From assembly GCF_000411975.1 (NCBI RefSeq), contig NZ_ASXG01000134.1, positions 1-35,576 of the forward strand: 35,576 nt of DNA, written 5' to 3'. This stretch comes from Amycolatopsis orientalis DSM 43388 (lineage in GTDB: Bacteria > Actinomycetota > Actinomycetes > Mycobacteriales > Pseudonocardiaceae). The notes below the pieces were generated by a model. It was not told the DNA's origin and ran no database searches. It saw only the letters and a program-made list of their open reading frames with translations. Shown here one piece after another: positions 22,491 to 30,870 of this stretch (positions within the stretch are counted from its first letter, which is position 1; each line of letters starts with the position of its first letter). The translations under genes and the position numbers were made by a program.

Positions 22491-23486
22491 CTAGCTCACC
22501 CCTGCGTAGGAATGCAGTCCGGCGGTCACCAGGTTGACGAAGAACAGGTTGAAGATCGTCACCGAGAACCCGACGATGTTGATCACCGCCGCACGCGTGC
22601 CTCGCCAGCCCGCGGTGGCGCGGGAGTGCAGGTACGCCGCGTAGATGACCCACGCGATGAAGGCGACGGTCTCCTTCGGGTCCCAGCCCCAGAACCGGCC
22701 CCAGGCGGCCTCGGCCCACACCGCGCCGCACAGCACGCCGAAGGTGAAGATCGGGAACGCCACGATGGTGGCGCGGTAGGCGATCCGGTCGAGCACGTCG
22801 GCGGCGGGCAGCTTCGGGCCGAACCCGGCGAACTTGGCCGGGTTGCGGTCGTGCGCGGTGCGGAAGAGGTACAGCACGCTCGCCACGCCCGGCACCAGGA
22901 ACACGCCGGAGCCGATGATCGCCGCGGACACGTGGATGTAGAGCCAGTAGGACTGCAGCGCGGGCACGACCGGCGCGGCCACCGTGTACAGCAGCGTCCC
23001 GTTGATGAACATCAGGATCACGACCGGCAGCAGCAGGAAGCCGGTGAGGTGGCGGACCGGGAACTTCTTGATCACCACGAGCCACGCGACGACGGTGATG
23101 AAGGTGACCGCCATGCCGTACTCGTACATGTTGCCCCACGGCGCGCGGTGCACCGCGAGTCCGCGCAGCACGATCGCCGACAGCTGCAGCAGCGCGCCCA
23201 GCACGAGCAGTGCCGCGCCCATCCGGCCGATCCGCTCGGCGCGGCCGATCGCGCGCGGGGCCTCCGGCTCGACCGGGGCGTCGCCGTCCTCGATCGCGGC
23301 GGAGTCGTCGGAGTCCGGTCCGCCCGCGCCGACCAGCACGCGCTTGCGGCTGCGCTCGGCGGCGAGACGGCCCTTGGCCCCGAATGCCTGCTCGAAGAGG
23401 GTGAACAGCAGCGCCAGCACGTAAATCGCCACTGTCGTCGTGTACAGCAGGTCGCTGTACTGCGAGAAAGTCTCGTTGATTTCCAT
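22491..23486 (-). CDS. ccsB: System II cytochrome c biogenesis protein CcsB (haem-handling WWD protein)
   Basis: The 331-aa polytopic membrane protein carries the tryptophan-rich haem-handling motif WGRFWGWDPKE (262-272) and candidate haem-ligand histidines H113, H185, H287 and H325. About eight membrane helices are visible; residues 40-88 form a charged cytoplasmic loop. With ResB it forms the complex that exports haem and attaches it to CXXCH motifs of apocytochromes outside the membrane. Many annotations call this actinobacterial gene ccsB although its Bacillus equivalent is ResC/CcsA. ATG at 23486 lies 3 nt after the resB stop. Confidence 0.95.
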   Translation of the reverse strand: MEINETFSQYSDLLYTTTVAIYVLALLFTLFEQAFGAKGRLAAERSRKRVLVGAGGPDSDDSAAIEDGDAPVEPEAPRAIGRAERIGRMGAALLVLGALLQLSAIVLRGLAVHRAPWGNMYEYGMAVTFITVVAWLVVIKKFPVRHLTGFLLLPVVILMFINGTLLYTVAAPVVPALQSYWLYIHVSAAIIGSGVFLVPGVASVLYLFRTAHDRNPAKFAGFGPKLPAADVLDRIAYRATIVAFPIFTFGVLCGAVWAEAAWGRFWGWDPKETVAFIAWVIYAAYLHSRATAGWRGTRAAVINIVGFSVTIFNLFFVNLVTAGLHSYAGVS

Positions 23487-23489
23487 GCC

Positions 23490-25094
23490 TCAGCTGCCCT
23501 TCCGGCCCGTGACCAGCCGTTCGCTGATCCGCTGGAATTCCTCGCCGTATCCGGCTTGATCCGTGCGCGCGAGCCCCGCGACCTCGATCACGGTACTCGC
23601 GCCCCCGTCCTTGCCCGGCCGCACCCGCACCCAGACGCGACGCCGCTTGACCAGCAGCGATGCCCCGAGTCCGGCGAACATCACGATCGCGAAGCCGAGC
23701 ACGTAGCCCTGCGTCGGATCGTGGGAGACCTGCAGGTTGACCCACTTGTTGACGCCGTCGAACCGCACCTTGGTGCCGTCGTCGAGCGTCAGTTCCTGGC
23801 CGACCGCGAGGTTCTTGCGCGCCACCCGCTTGAGCCGGCCGTCCTGGACGCGGGACTGGTCGACCGAGAACACCGACTGGCCGCGTCCCGCGTCGAGACC
23901 GAGGTCGCCGCGCAGCACGTCGACCGCGACCATCGGGTTGTTCAGCTGCGGCCCGGTCGAGGTGAGCACGCCGCCGTGGATGAACGACGACGGCGCGAAC
24001 AGGCCGGTGATCGCGAGCTGCTTGGTGCGCCGCTGGATCTCGTCGGTGATGCCGGGCTGGTCGAACTTCGTCGCGCCCTCGGACAGCATCGTCGCCGGGT
24101 CGCTGTACATCCACTGGGTGTTCTGGGTGCGCTTCTCGCCGTTCGGGAAGGTCACCGTGAACTGCGGCGAATACCCGTTGCCCAGCAGGTAAACCCGGTC
24201 GCCCGCGGTGCGCAGCGGCTCGTTGACCTCGAGGTCGTAGGGCTTCCACGTGCCGGTCTGCAGGTCCTCGCCGGACTGGTACTCGATGTGCGAGTGGTAG
24301 TAGTCGGCCTGGTTGGTGGCGGTGTAGCGGGCGGTGAAGTCGTTGACCTTCACGCAGAACGGGTCGAGGTCGGTGCCGTCGACGCGCAGCCCGGCCTCGA
24401 ACGAGTCGTAGTTGTAGATGCCCGAGTTGCAGAACTGGCCGCCGTTGGCCTGCACGATGACCTGGCCCTCGTAGCTGTAGAGCTTGCCGAGGGCGAAGAA
24501 AATGATCAGGCCGAGCATGCCGAAGTGGAAGAGCAGGTTGCCGGTCTCGCGCAGGTAGCCGCGTTCGGCCGAGACGCTGAACCCGCCGCCGTCTTCCTCG
24601 CGCTCGATGCGCCGCCAGCCGGACAGCTGCTTGCGCACGTCCTCGCGGATCGTCTCCGGCGTGCGCGCGGTGCGGGCGATCCGGTGGTGCGGCATGCGCG
24701 CGAGATTGCGCGGCGTCAGCACCGGCTTGGCCCGCATCTGCTTGAGGTACTCGAAGCTGCGCGGCGTAAGGCAGCCGACCAGCGAGATCATCAGCAGCAG
24801 GTAGATCGCGGAGAACCAGACGCTGGAGTAGACGTCGTAGAACTCCAGCTTGTCGAGCAGCGAACCCCACCAGCCGTGCGAGCTGATGTACTGGTCGACC
24901 TTCGGCGCGTTCAGCCGCCGCTGCGGCAGCAACGCGCCGGGCAGCGCGGCCAGCGCCAGCAGGAACAGCAGCACCAGCGCGGTGCGCATCGAGGTCAGGC
25001 CGCGCCAGGTGTTGCGCAGGAACGCCAGGACCTGCTTGGCCGCGGACGGCCGGTACGGCTGCGGGCTCTTCGGGGGCGCTTCGGTAGTGGTCAC
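23490..25094 (-). CDS. resB: Cytochrome c biogenesis protein ResB
   Basis: The 534-aa protein is the ResB/Ccs1 partner of CcsB. Two adjacent N-terminal membrane helices are visible (TALVLLFLLALAALPGALLP and AIYLLLMISLVGCL), a third near ETGNLLFHFGMLGLIIFFAL, then a large extracytoplasmic domain and a final helix (GYVLGFAIVMFAGLGASLLV) before a basic cytoplasmic tail. His in LLFHFGM fits the conserved family histidine. GTG at 25094 overlaps the ccdA stop by 4 nt (GTGA), so translation is coupled. A longer open frame upstream lies within ccdA and is discarded. Confidence 0.93.
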   Translation of the reverse strand: MTTTEAPPKSPQPYRPSAAKQVLAFLRNTWRGLTSMRTALVLLFLLALAALPGALLPQRRLNAPKVDQYISSHGWWGSLLDKLEFYDVYSSVWFSAIYLLLMISLVGCLTPRSFEYLKQMRAKPVLTPRNLARMPHHRIARTARTPETIREDVRKQLSGWRRIEREEDGGGFSVSAERGYLRETGNLLFHFGMLGLIIFFALGKLYSYEGQVIVQANGGQFCNSGIYNYDSFEAGLRVDGTDLDPFCVKVNDFTARYTATNQADYYHSHIEYQSGEDLQTGTWKPYDLEVNEPLRTAGDRVYLLGNGYSPQFTVTFPNGEKRTQNTQWMYSDPATMLSEGATKFDQPGITDEIQRRTKQLAITGLFAPSSFIHGGVLTSTGPQLNNPMVAVDVLRGDLGLDAGRGQSVFSVDQSRVQDGRLKRVARKNLAVGQELTLDDGTKVRFDGVNKWVNLQVSHDPTQGYVLGFAIVMFAGLGASLLVKRRRVWVRVRPGKDGGASTVIEVAGLARTDQAGYGEEFQRISERLVTGRKGS

Positions 25095-25864
25095 AACGGC
25101 AGCTCGAGATCGGAGGCGACGGAGTTGCGGAGCCAGCCCATGACGTCTCCCCACAGCCCGGTGACCAGCAGAATGCCGACCACCATCAGCAGCGCGCCGC
25201 CGAAGATCTGCACGCGGCGGCCGTTGCGGCGGAGCCAGTCGGTGGCGCGCACAGCCCAGCGGGCGCCGAGCGCGATCAGCAGGAACGGGACGCCGAGCCC
25301 GAGGCAGTAGACGAGCACCAGCAGGTACCCGCGGACCGCGGCCCCGCCGGTGGCGCTGGCGAGACTGGTGACGGCCGAGAGCGTCGGCCCGATGCACGGC
25401 GTCCAGCCGAGCCCGAACACCGCGCCGAGCACCGGCGCGCCCCACAGCCCGCCGCCGGGCACGTGGTGCGAGCGGACCTCGCGCTGCAGCCCCGGGATCC
25501 AGCCGAGGAAGACCAGGCTCATCAGGATGGTGAGGATGCCGCCGACGCGCTGCAGCAGATCCTCGTTGACCAGCAAGGTGTTCGCGAGCCAGACCAGCGT
25601 GCCCATGGTCGCGACGAACACCACGGTGAACCCGAGCACGAACAGCGCCGCCGCGCCGAGGACGGCGTAGCGGCCCTTCTTGCGTTCCTCGCCGTCGCGC
25701 ACCGCCGGGGCGTCTGCGCCGACGAGAGCCGCGAGGTAGGCGAGGTACCCGGGCACGAGCGGCACCACGCACGGCGACGCGAACGAGATGGCCCCGGCCA
25801 CCAGCGCGACACCCGCGGCGAGCAGCAGCGGCCCGGAAAGCGCCAGCTCGGACACGGAGTTCAC
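25091..25864 (-). CDS. ccdA: Cytochrome c biogenesis thiol-disulfide transporter CcdA
   Basis: The 257-aa membrane protein moves reducing equivalents from cytoplasmic thioredoxin across the membrane to keep apocytochrome cysteines reduced. It shows six hydrophobic helices and the paired redox cysteines of the family: C32 in SFASPCVVPLVPGY and C157 in GLGWTPCIGPTL. Its likely partner is the TlpA-like lipoprotein encoded upstream. GTG at 25864 is used; no strong ribosome site precedes it, and GTG at 25855 is an alternative. It begins 153 nt after the tlpA-like stop, a gap containing a short hairpin. Confidence 0.93.
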   Translation of the reverse strand: MNSVSELALSGPLLLAAGVALVAGAISFASPCVVPLVPGYLAYLAALVGADAPAVRDGEERKKGRYAVLGAAALFVLGFTVVFVATMGTLVWLANTLLVNEDLLQRVGGILTILMSLVFLGWIPGLQREVRSHHVPGGGLWGAPVLGAVFGLGWTPCIGPTLSAVTSLASATGGAAVRGYLLVLVYCLGLGVPFLLIALGARWAVRATDWLRRNGRRVQIFGGALLMVVGILLVTGLWGDVMGWLRNSVASDLELPL

Positions 25865-25937
25865 GCACTTGAGAGTAGGCAGTGAGCTGGACGTGAGGCG
25901 GGCGGGGCCCGCTCACAGGACCTACGCCACAGCGAGC

Positions 25938-25955
25938 CCGGGACCTTGGTCCCGG
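25938..25955. terminator. Short hairpin between the tlpA-like gene and ccdA
   Basis: CCGGGACC-TT-GGTCCCGG is a perfect 8-bp stem with a 2-nt loop, 62 nt past the tlpA-like stop. It may be a weak terminator or attenuator splitting the hemL-tlpA and ccdA-ccsB parts of the run. Confidence 0.45.
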
Positions 25956-26017
25956 TGCCCCGACGCCACGTCAAGGTCTCGCGGCAGCGGGTACCGAAGT
26001 CCGCGGGGGTGGATCGG

Positions 26018-26599
26018 CTACTTTTCCGCGCTGAGCCGCTGCACCACCGGGACCAGGTCGGAAGCCAGCACCTGCCGCAGGAACACCGCCGCCACCCGGT
26101 GCTGCTTGTCGAGCACCAGCGTCGACGGGATGATGTTGCGCGGGTATCCGGCCAGCTGCAGCAGCACGCGTCCGGACGGGTCCCAGATCGACGGGTACGT
26201 CAGGCCGCGGTCGCGGACGAAGTCCTGTGCCACGTTGCGTGCCGGATCGCGTACGTCGAGGCCGACCACCTGGCCGCCGAGCGGGGCGATCTGCTTGCTC
26301 ACGGCTTCCAGCTCGGGCGCTTCGGCGCGGCACGGGCCGCACCACTGGCCCCACAGGTTGATCACCAGGGCCTTGCCGGGGAAGTCCGCGATCGAAAGCT
26401 GTTTGCCCTCGTGCATCAGGTCGTCGCCGGACAGGTTCGGGGCCTGCTGGCGTTCGTTCACCGGATAGCTGATGTCGACCTTGCCGCCGGGCGAGACGAA
26501 GGTGAAGGTGCCGCCCGAGACGACCGCGTCCTTGCCGGTGGAGCAGCCCGTCACGACCAGCGCGGCGGCCAGCAGCACCCCGAGCAGCCGCCGTTTCAT
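26018..26599 (-). CDS. TlpA/ResA-like thioredoxin lipoprotein
   Basis: The 193-aa protein has a lipoprotein signal (MKRRLLGVLLAAALVVTGCS, lipidated C19) and an extracytoplasmic thioredoxin fold with the redox site WCGPC (C87, C90) inside INLWGQWCGPCRAEAP. The cis-Pro segment is probably NIIPSTLVLD. Family knowledge: ResA-type proteins reduce the CXXCH cysteines of apocytochrome c, with electrons from CcdA. ATG at 26599 overlaps the upstream phosphatase stop by 4 nt (ATGA). The length and placement match the tlpA gene before ccdA in mycobacteria. Confidence 0.92.
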   Translation of the reverse strand: MKRRLLGVLLAAALVVTGCSTGKDAVVSGGTFTFVSPGGKVDISYPVNERQQAPNLSGDDLMHEGKQLSIADFPGKALVINLWGQWCGPCRAEAPELEAVSKQIAPLGGQVVGLDVRDPARNVAQDFVRDRGLTYPSIWDPSGRVLLQLAGYPRNIIPSTLVLDKQHRVAAVFLRQVLASDLVPVVQRLSAEK

Positions 26600-27222
26600 G
26601 CGCCCGTCACCTTGGGGTCCGTGGTGCCCGCCGGCTCGCTGTAGACGATCTCCAGCAGCTGTTCGCCGTCGAACACCAGGCTGGTGAGCGATGCGAGCGA
26701 GCACTGCCGCTGACGTGGGTCGTGCCACAGCCGCTTCGCTTCGAGGAACCGGCGAAGCGTCCAGATCGGCAGCTGGTGCGACACGCAGAGCGCTTCGCGT
26801 CCTTCGGCCTGTACGCGAGCACGGTGCGCCGCGCCGAGCATGCGGTGCGCGATCTCGACGTACGGCTCACCCCATGACGGCTTGAACGGATTCACCAGGT
26901 GCGGCCACGCTTTCGGCTGCCGCAGCGCGCCATCGCCCACTGCCACGCGCTGCCCCTCGAAGACGTTCGCCGCCTCGATGAGACCTTCGTCCGTCGCGAT
27001 GTCGAGCCGGTGCGCGCCCGCGATGGGTGCCGCAGTCTCCTGCGCGCGCTGAAGCGGCGAAGCGACGACGTACGCGAGGTCGTGTCCGGCAAGCGCCTCG
27101 GCGACCGTGAGCGCCTGACGCTGCCCGCGCTCCGACAGCCGGTAGTTCGGCAGCCGCCCGTAGAGAACCTTCTCCGGGTTGTGGACTTCACCGTGCCGCA
27201 GCATGTGCACGACGGTGGTCAT
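26596..27222 (-). CDS. Histidine phosphatase family protein
   Basis: The 208-aa protein has the branch-1 signature LRHGEV (R9, H10 phospho-acceptor, G11) and the second catalytic His in CVSHQLPIW, with the conserved SPLQRAQETA segment between. These are the marks of phosphoglycerate-mutase-like phosphatases. Its substrate is unknown; it lacks features that would define a glycolytic mutase. ATG at 27222 overlaps the hemL stop by 4 nt, and its own stop overlaps tlpA by 4 nt, so it is translationally coupled to both. The same gene order is recalled from M. tuberculosis (Rv0524-Rv0526). Confidence 0.9.
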   Translation of the reverse strand: MTTVVHMLRHGEVHNPEKVLYGRLPNYRLSERGQRQALTVAEALAGHDLAYVVASPLQRAQETAAPIAGAHRLDIATDEGLIEAANVFEGQRVAVGDGALRQPKAWPHLVNPFKPSWGEPYVEIAHRMLGAAHRARVQAEGREALCVSHQLPIWTLRRFLEAKRLWHDPRQRQCSLASLTSLVFDGEQLLEIVYSEPAGTTDPKVTGA

Positions 27223-28523
27223 GGGCGAACCGCCTCGGCCGCCGCGCGCGCCGCCGCAGGCAACGCAGCCTCGATGAAACCGAACGCTTCGTCGTCCATC
27301 GCGGCGTTCACGAACCACGCCTCGTACGCGCTCGGCGGCGGGTACACGCCCGCTTCGAGCAGCGCGTGGAAGAACGCTGGGAAGCGCCACGTCTCAGTGG
27401 CCTGCGCGTCCGCGTAGTTGCGTACCGGCTTGTCAGTGAAGAAGACACTCACCAGGTTGCCCGCGTACTGCACCGTGTGTGTGACGCCCGCTTCGCTGAG
27501 CGCCTGGTCGAAAAGCCCGCCGAGACGCTTCGCGTTGGCGTCGAGCTTCGCGTACACCGCGTCGTCGGCCTCGCGCAGCGCGGTGAGTCCGGCGGCGACC
27601 GCGACCGGGTTACCGGACAGCGTGCCCGCCTGATAGACGGGACCGCCGGGCGCGAGCTTCGCCATGATGTCCGCGCGGCCGCCGAACGCCGCGGCGGGCA
27701 GCCCGCCCGACATCACCTTGCCGAAGGTGTAGAGGTCGCCGGCCACGCCTTCGAGGCCGAACCAACCCGCGCGCGAAACGCGGAAGCCGGTCATCACCTC
27801 GTCCATGATCAGCAGCGCGCCGTTTTCGTGCGCGAGGTCGCGCAGCGCGGCGTTGAAGCCGGGATCCGGCGGCACCGCGCCCATGTTGCCCGCGGCGGCT
27901 TCGGTGATCACCGCGGCGATCTGGCCCTCATTCTCCGCGAAGGAGTTCCGGACCGCGGCAAGATCGTTGTACGGCAAGACAATGGTGTCCGCGGCCTGCG
28001 CGCCGGTGACGCCCGGCGAAGTCGGCAGGCCGAGCGTCGCGACCCCGGAACCGGCTTCGGCGAGCAGCGCGTCGACGTGGCCGTGGTAGCAGCCGGCGAA
28101 CTTGATGATCTTGGCCCGGCCGGTGAAACCGCGCGCCAGCCGGATGGCGCTCATCGTGGCCTCGGTGCCGGAGTTGACGAGCCGGACCTGCTCGACCGGG
28201 CCGACCCGGCCGATGATCTCCTCGGCCAGTTCGACCTCGCCGATCGTCGGCGTGCCGAAGGAAAGCCCGTGCTCCGCGGCCGCGCGGGCGACGGCCACCA
28301 CCTTCGGGTGCGCGTGCCCGAGGATCATCGGGCCCCACGAGGAGACGAGGTCGACGTAGCGGTTGCCGTCGGCGTCCCACAGATACGGCCCCTCGCCGCG
28401 GACCATGAACCGCGGCGTGCCGCCGACCGAGTTGAAGGCGCGCACCGGCGAGTTCACCCCGCCCGGAACGGCCGCCTTGGCGCGTGCGAACCATGCTTTG
28501 GACTGCTCGGTGCCAGTGCTCAC
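27219..28523 (-). CDS. hemL: Glutamate-1-semialdehyde 2,1-aminomutase (HemL)
   Basis: The 434-aa PLP enzyme converts glutamate-1-semialdehyde to 5-aminolevulinate in the C5 haem pathway. Visible motifs are the N-terminal PGGVNSPVRAF, the PLP-binding NSGTEATMSAIRLAR, DEVMTGFR (241-248) and the Schiff-base K269 in YTFGKVMSGGLPAAAFGG. The length is typical. GTG at 28523 begins STGTEQSKAWFARAK and aligns with the family start; the frame runs on upstream into the divergent tspO promoter region. Its product feeds HemB, encoded 6 kb away in this window. It is divergent from tspO. Confidence 0.95.
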   Translation of the reverse strand: MSTGTEQSKAWFARAKAAVPGGVNSPVRAFNSVGGTPRFMVRGEGPYLWDADGNRYVDLVSSWGPMILGHAHPKVVAVARAAAEHGLSFGTPTIGEVELAEEIIGRVGPVEQVRLVNSGTEATMSAIRLARGFTGRAKIIKFAGCYHGHVDALLAEAGSGVATLGLPTSPGVTGAQAADTIVLPYNDLAAVRNSFAENEGQIAAVITEAAAGNMGAVPPDPGFNAALRDLAHENGALLIMDEVMTGFRVSRAGWFGLEGVAGDLYTFGKVMSGGLPAAAFGGRADIMAKLAPGGPVYQAGTLSGNPVAVAAGLTALREADDAVYAKLDANAKRLGGLFDQALSEAGVTHTVQYAGNLVSVFFTDKPVRNYADAQATETWRFPAFFHALLEAGVYPPPSAYEAWFVNAAMDDEAFGFIEAALPAAARAAAEAVRP

Positions 28524-28653
28524 CGTCCCAGTCTTGCAAATCCTCCATCCGGGTGTCGGCGGCGCCCAAGCTGCCACCCGATTGCCACCCGGCGCACCGG
28601 CCCGACCGCTCTTAAGATGAGCCGGCATGGACGGGGCGAGCCATGGAGGAAAC

Positions 28654-29139
28654 GTGACGGCGCCCACACATCGCCGGAATCCGTGGCTGATGCTCGCGGT
28701 GTTCGTCGGGCTGGTCGGCGTTGTCGCACTGGTCGGCGCGCTGGCCGCGACCAGCGCGCCGGACGCCTACAACCGGTACGTGCTGCCCGGGTGGGCACCG
28801 CCGTCGTCCTTGTTCAGTCCGGTGTGGACGGTGCTGTACCTCGTGCTCGCCATTGCCGGCTGGGCTTATTGGCGCACCGACGGCGAGAACCAGGGCTTCG
28901 CCGCGTACGGCATCGGCCTGCTGTTCAACCTGATGTGGATTTCGCTGTTCTTCGCCGGCGGCTCCACGCAAATCGCGTGCGTGGACATCGTGCTGCTCGA
29001 CTTCACCGTGATGGTGACGATCGCGCTGTTCTACCGCCGTTCCCGCGTCGCCGCGCTGCTGCTCGTGCCGTATCTGGCGTGGCTGCTCTACACGACCGCG
29101 CTGAACGTCGCGATCATCGCGCTCAACGACGTTCCCTAA
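28654..29139 (+). CDS. tspO: TspO/MBR family tryptophan-rich sensory protein
   Basis: The 161-aa protein has five hydrophobic helices and the TspO/MBR pattern: GWAPPSSLFSPVWTVLYLVL, the aromatic GWAYWR and LLFNLMWISLFF. Family members bind porphyrins and can degrade or sense them under stress. GTG at 28654 is chosen because GGAGG lies 4-5 nt before it; an ATG at 28627 has no such site. TAAGAT at 28613-28618 could be a -10. It is divergent from hemL, so haem-precursor supply and porphyrin handling share a control region (inference). Its TAA stop overlaps the stop of the convergent gene. Confidence 0.9.
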   Translation: MTAPTHRRNPWLMLAVFVGLVGVVALVGALAATSAPDAYNRYVLPGWAPPSSLFSPVWTVLYLVLAIAGWAYWRTDGENQGFAAYGIGLLFNLMWISLFFAGGSTQIACVDIVLLDFTVMVTIALFYRRSRVAALLLVPYLAWLLYTTALNVAIIALNDVP

Positions 29140-29660
29140 CGGCTCGGCTGCGCCACGATCGCCTGCGCGGTCACCGAACCGTCCGATCCGGTGCGCCCCT
29201 GAACGGTCACCGTCTGTCCCGGTTTGAGGTCGCTGAGCTTGCCCGGCTGGGTCACGCCGACCGTCGTGCTGTCCGAAGTGGACACAGTGACTTCGCTGCC
29301 CTGCGGGGTCTTCACCGTGACCGTGCTGCCGTCGACCTTCTCGACGGTGCCGACCGTGCCACGCCCGCCTGCCGTGCGCCCGCCGAAGCCGGTGCCTTGT
29401 TGTCCGTCCGCCGGAGCAGTGCGGGCGCTGGAAGTACCGCTCGAAGGACCGAACGCCGCGTGCGTCCACGCGCCGCCGGCGAAGGCGAGCGCCAGCACGA
29501 GCAACCCGGCGAGCACCAGCGTCGGCTTGCCGAACGGCCGCGCGACCTGCTTCAACTCGGCGGTGAGGTCGCCTTGGACGGCAGGTTCGGAGATGAGGTC
29601 TTCCGGACGCGCGGGCTCCTCCGGCGGGGTCGGAATGGGCTGGGTGGTCGACGCGGACAT
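29136..29660 (-). CDS. Membrane-anchored DUF5666-like protein in exporter operon
   Basis: The 174-aa protein has a Pro-rich cytoplasmic N-terminus, one membrane helix (about 47-66) and an extracytoplasmic region. That region starts with a Gly/Ser linker and ends in a small beta domain: VGTVEKVDGSTVTVKTPQGS, then SDLKPGQTVTVQGRTGSDGS. The VxxVdGstvtVkt pattern is typical of DUF5666-like OB-type domains of unknown function. It starts 7 nt after the permease stop and is the last gene of the MacA/MacB-type operon, so it may assist the exporter. The stop overlaps that of tspO. Confidence 0.72.
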   Translation of the reverse strand: MSASTTQPIPTPPEEPARPEDLISEPAVQGDLTAELKQVARPFGKPTLVLAGLLVLALAFAGGAWTHAAFGPSSGTSSARTAPADGQQGTGFGGRTAGGRGTVGTVEKVDGSTVTVKTPQGSEVTVSTSDSTTVGVTQPGKLSDLKPGQTVTVQGRTGSDGSVTAQAIVAQPSR

Positions 29661-29667
29661 GACGCTC

Positions 29668-30870
29668 CTACTCGTGCCGAAGGGCGTCGATCGGCCGCAG
29701 CCGCGAAGCCCGGTTCGCCGGGAAACTGCCGAAGAAAAGCCCGATCAGGGCCGAGACCGCGAACGCCAGCGCGATCGACGACGGCACCACGACCGGCTGG
29801 ATGCCCGCGATCGAGAACCGGCTGCCGACCACGCCGATCAGCACGCCGAGCAGTCCGCCGAAGAGGCTCAGCATGGTCGCCTCGGCGAGGAACTGACCGA
29901 GGATCGCCGAACGCGGCGCGCCGATCGCCTTGCGGATGCCGATCTCGCGGATCCGCTCGGTGACCGTGACGAGCATGATGTTCGTGACGCCGATGCCGCC
30001 GACCAGCAGCGAGATCGCCGCGACCGCGCCGAGCAGCACGGTGAACGTCTGGATCGCCGACGTGCGCGTCTGCAGCAGCTGCGCGGAGTTCTGGATCTGG
30101 AAGTCCGGATTCGCCGAGGCCTGGATGCCGTGCCGGGCGTCGAGAATCGCGGTGACCTCGGCTTGGGCCAGGCCGATCGAATCGGCGTTCGTCGCCTGCA
30201 CGGCGATCTGGTTCAGCCCGCCGTACCCGGCGAGCGAGTTCTGCACCGCGCTGATCGGGGCGATCGCGACGTCGTCGGCGTTCTGCAGGCCGGTGCTGCC
30301 CTTCGTCTGCAGCACCCCGATCACGGTGAACTGGATGCTGTTGATCAGCACGTTCTTGCCGACCGGCTCGCCGGTGCCGAAGATCGACTGCGCGGTCGTC
30401 GGCCCGAGCACGACGACCTTGCGCGCCTGCGTCACGTCCTCGGCGCTGAACAGCTGACCGTCGGCGATCTGGCGATTCGTGGTGGTGAAGTAGCTGGGTT
30501 CGGTGCCGACGACGCTCGACACGTCGTAGGAAGTCTGCCCGTACGTCGCGGTCGCGCTGGTGTTCACCACCGGAGCCGCCGCCTTCACGTCCGGCGCGCC
30601 CACCGGGTCGACCAGCGCGTGCGCGTCCTGCACGGTGAGCGGACGGACCTGAGTGGTCTGGCCGCCACCGCGGAGCGGCGACACGTTGACCACGTCGGTG
30701 CCAAGTCCCTGAATGCTCGCGGTGATCGCCGCCGACGCGCCGTTGCCCACTGCTACCAACAAGATCACCGAGGCGACGCCGATGGTGATGCCGAGCGTGG
30801 TGAGCACCGAACGGAGTTTGTTCGACGCGAGGCCGCGCACCGCGAACCGCATGATCTCGACGAAGTTCAC
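29668..30870 (-). CDS. MacB-type ABC transporter permease
   Basis: The 400-aa protein has the MacB/FtsX topology. An N-terminal helix (RSVLTTLGITIGVASVILLVAV) is followed by a large extracytoplasmic domain of about 230 residues. Three C-terminal helices then follow, with the family motif GGIGVTNIMLVTVTERIREIGIRKAIGA. The ending RASRLRPIDALRHE is typical. Such permeases work mechanically with an adaptor to expel peptides, macrolides or lipoproteins. GTG at 30870 overlaps the ATPase stop by 4 nt. In a Gram-positive cell there is no TolC, so export probably ends at the cell wall. The substrate is unknown. Confidence 0.92.
   Translation of the reverse strand: MNFVEIMRFAVRGLASNKLRSVLTTLGITIGVASVILLVAVGNGASAAITASIQGLGTDVVNVSPLRGGGQTTQVRPLTVQDAHALVDPVGAPDVKAAAPVVNTSATATYGQTSYDVSSVVGTEPSYFTTTNRQIADGQLFSAEDVTQARKVVVLGPTTAQSIFGTGEPVGKNVLINSIQFTVIGVLQTKGSTGLQNADDVAIAPISAVQNSLAGYGGLNQIAVQATNADSIGLAQAEVTAILDARHGIQASANPDFQIQNSAQLLQTRTSAIQTFTVLLGAVAAISLLVGGIGVTNIMLVTVTERIREIGIRKAIGAPRSAILGQFLAEATMLSLFGGLLGVLIGVVGSRFSIAGIQPVVVPSSIALAFAVSALIGLFFGSFPANRASRLRPIDALRHE

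Noticed and set aside
21714..25310. A 1198-codon open frame opposite the MinD-like gene, ccsB, resB and part of ccdA
   Set aside because: Its composition (Arg, Asp, His, Val-rich, no motifs) is that of an antisense frame in high-GC DNA; all the real genes opposite have intact catalytic motifs.
27366..29963. 865-codon plus-strand open frame over hemL and tspO
   Set aside because: It is antisense to hemL and out of frame with tspO, with no domain signature.
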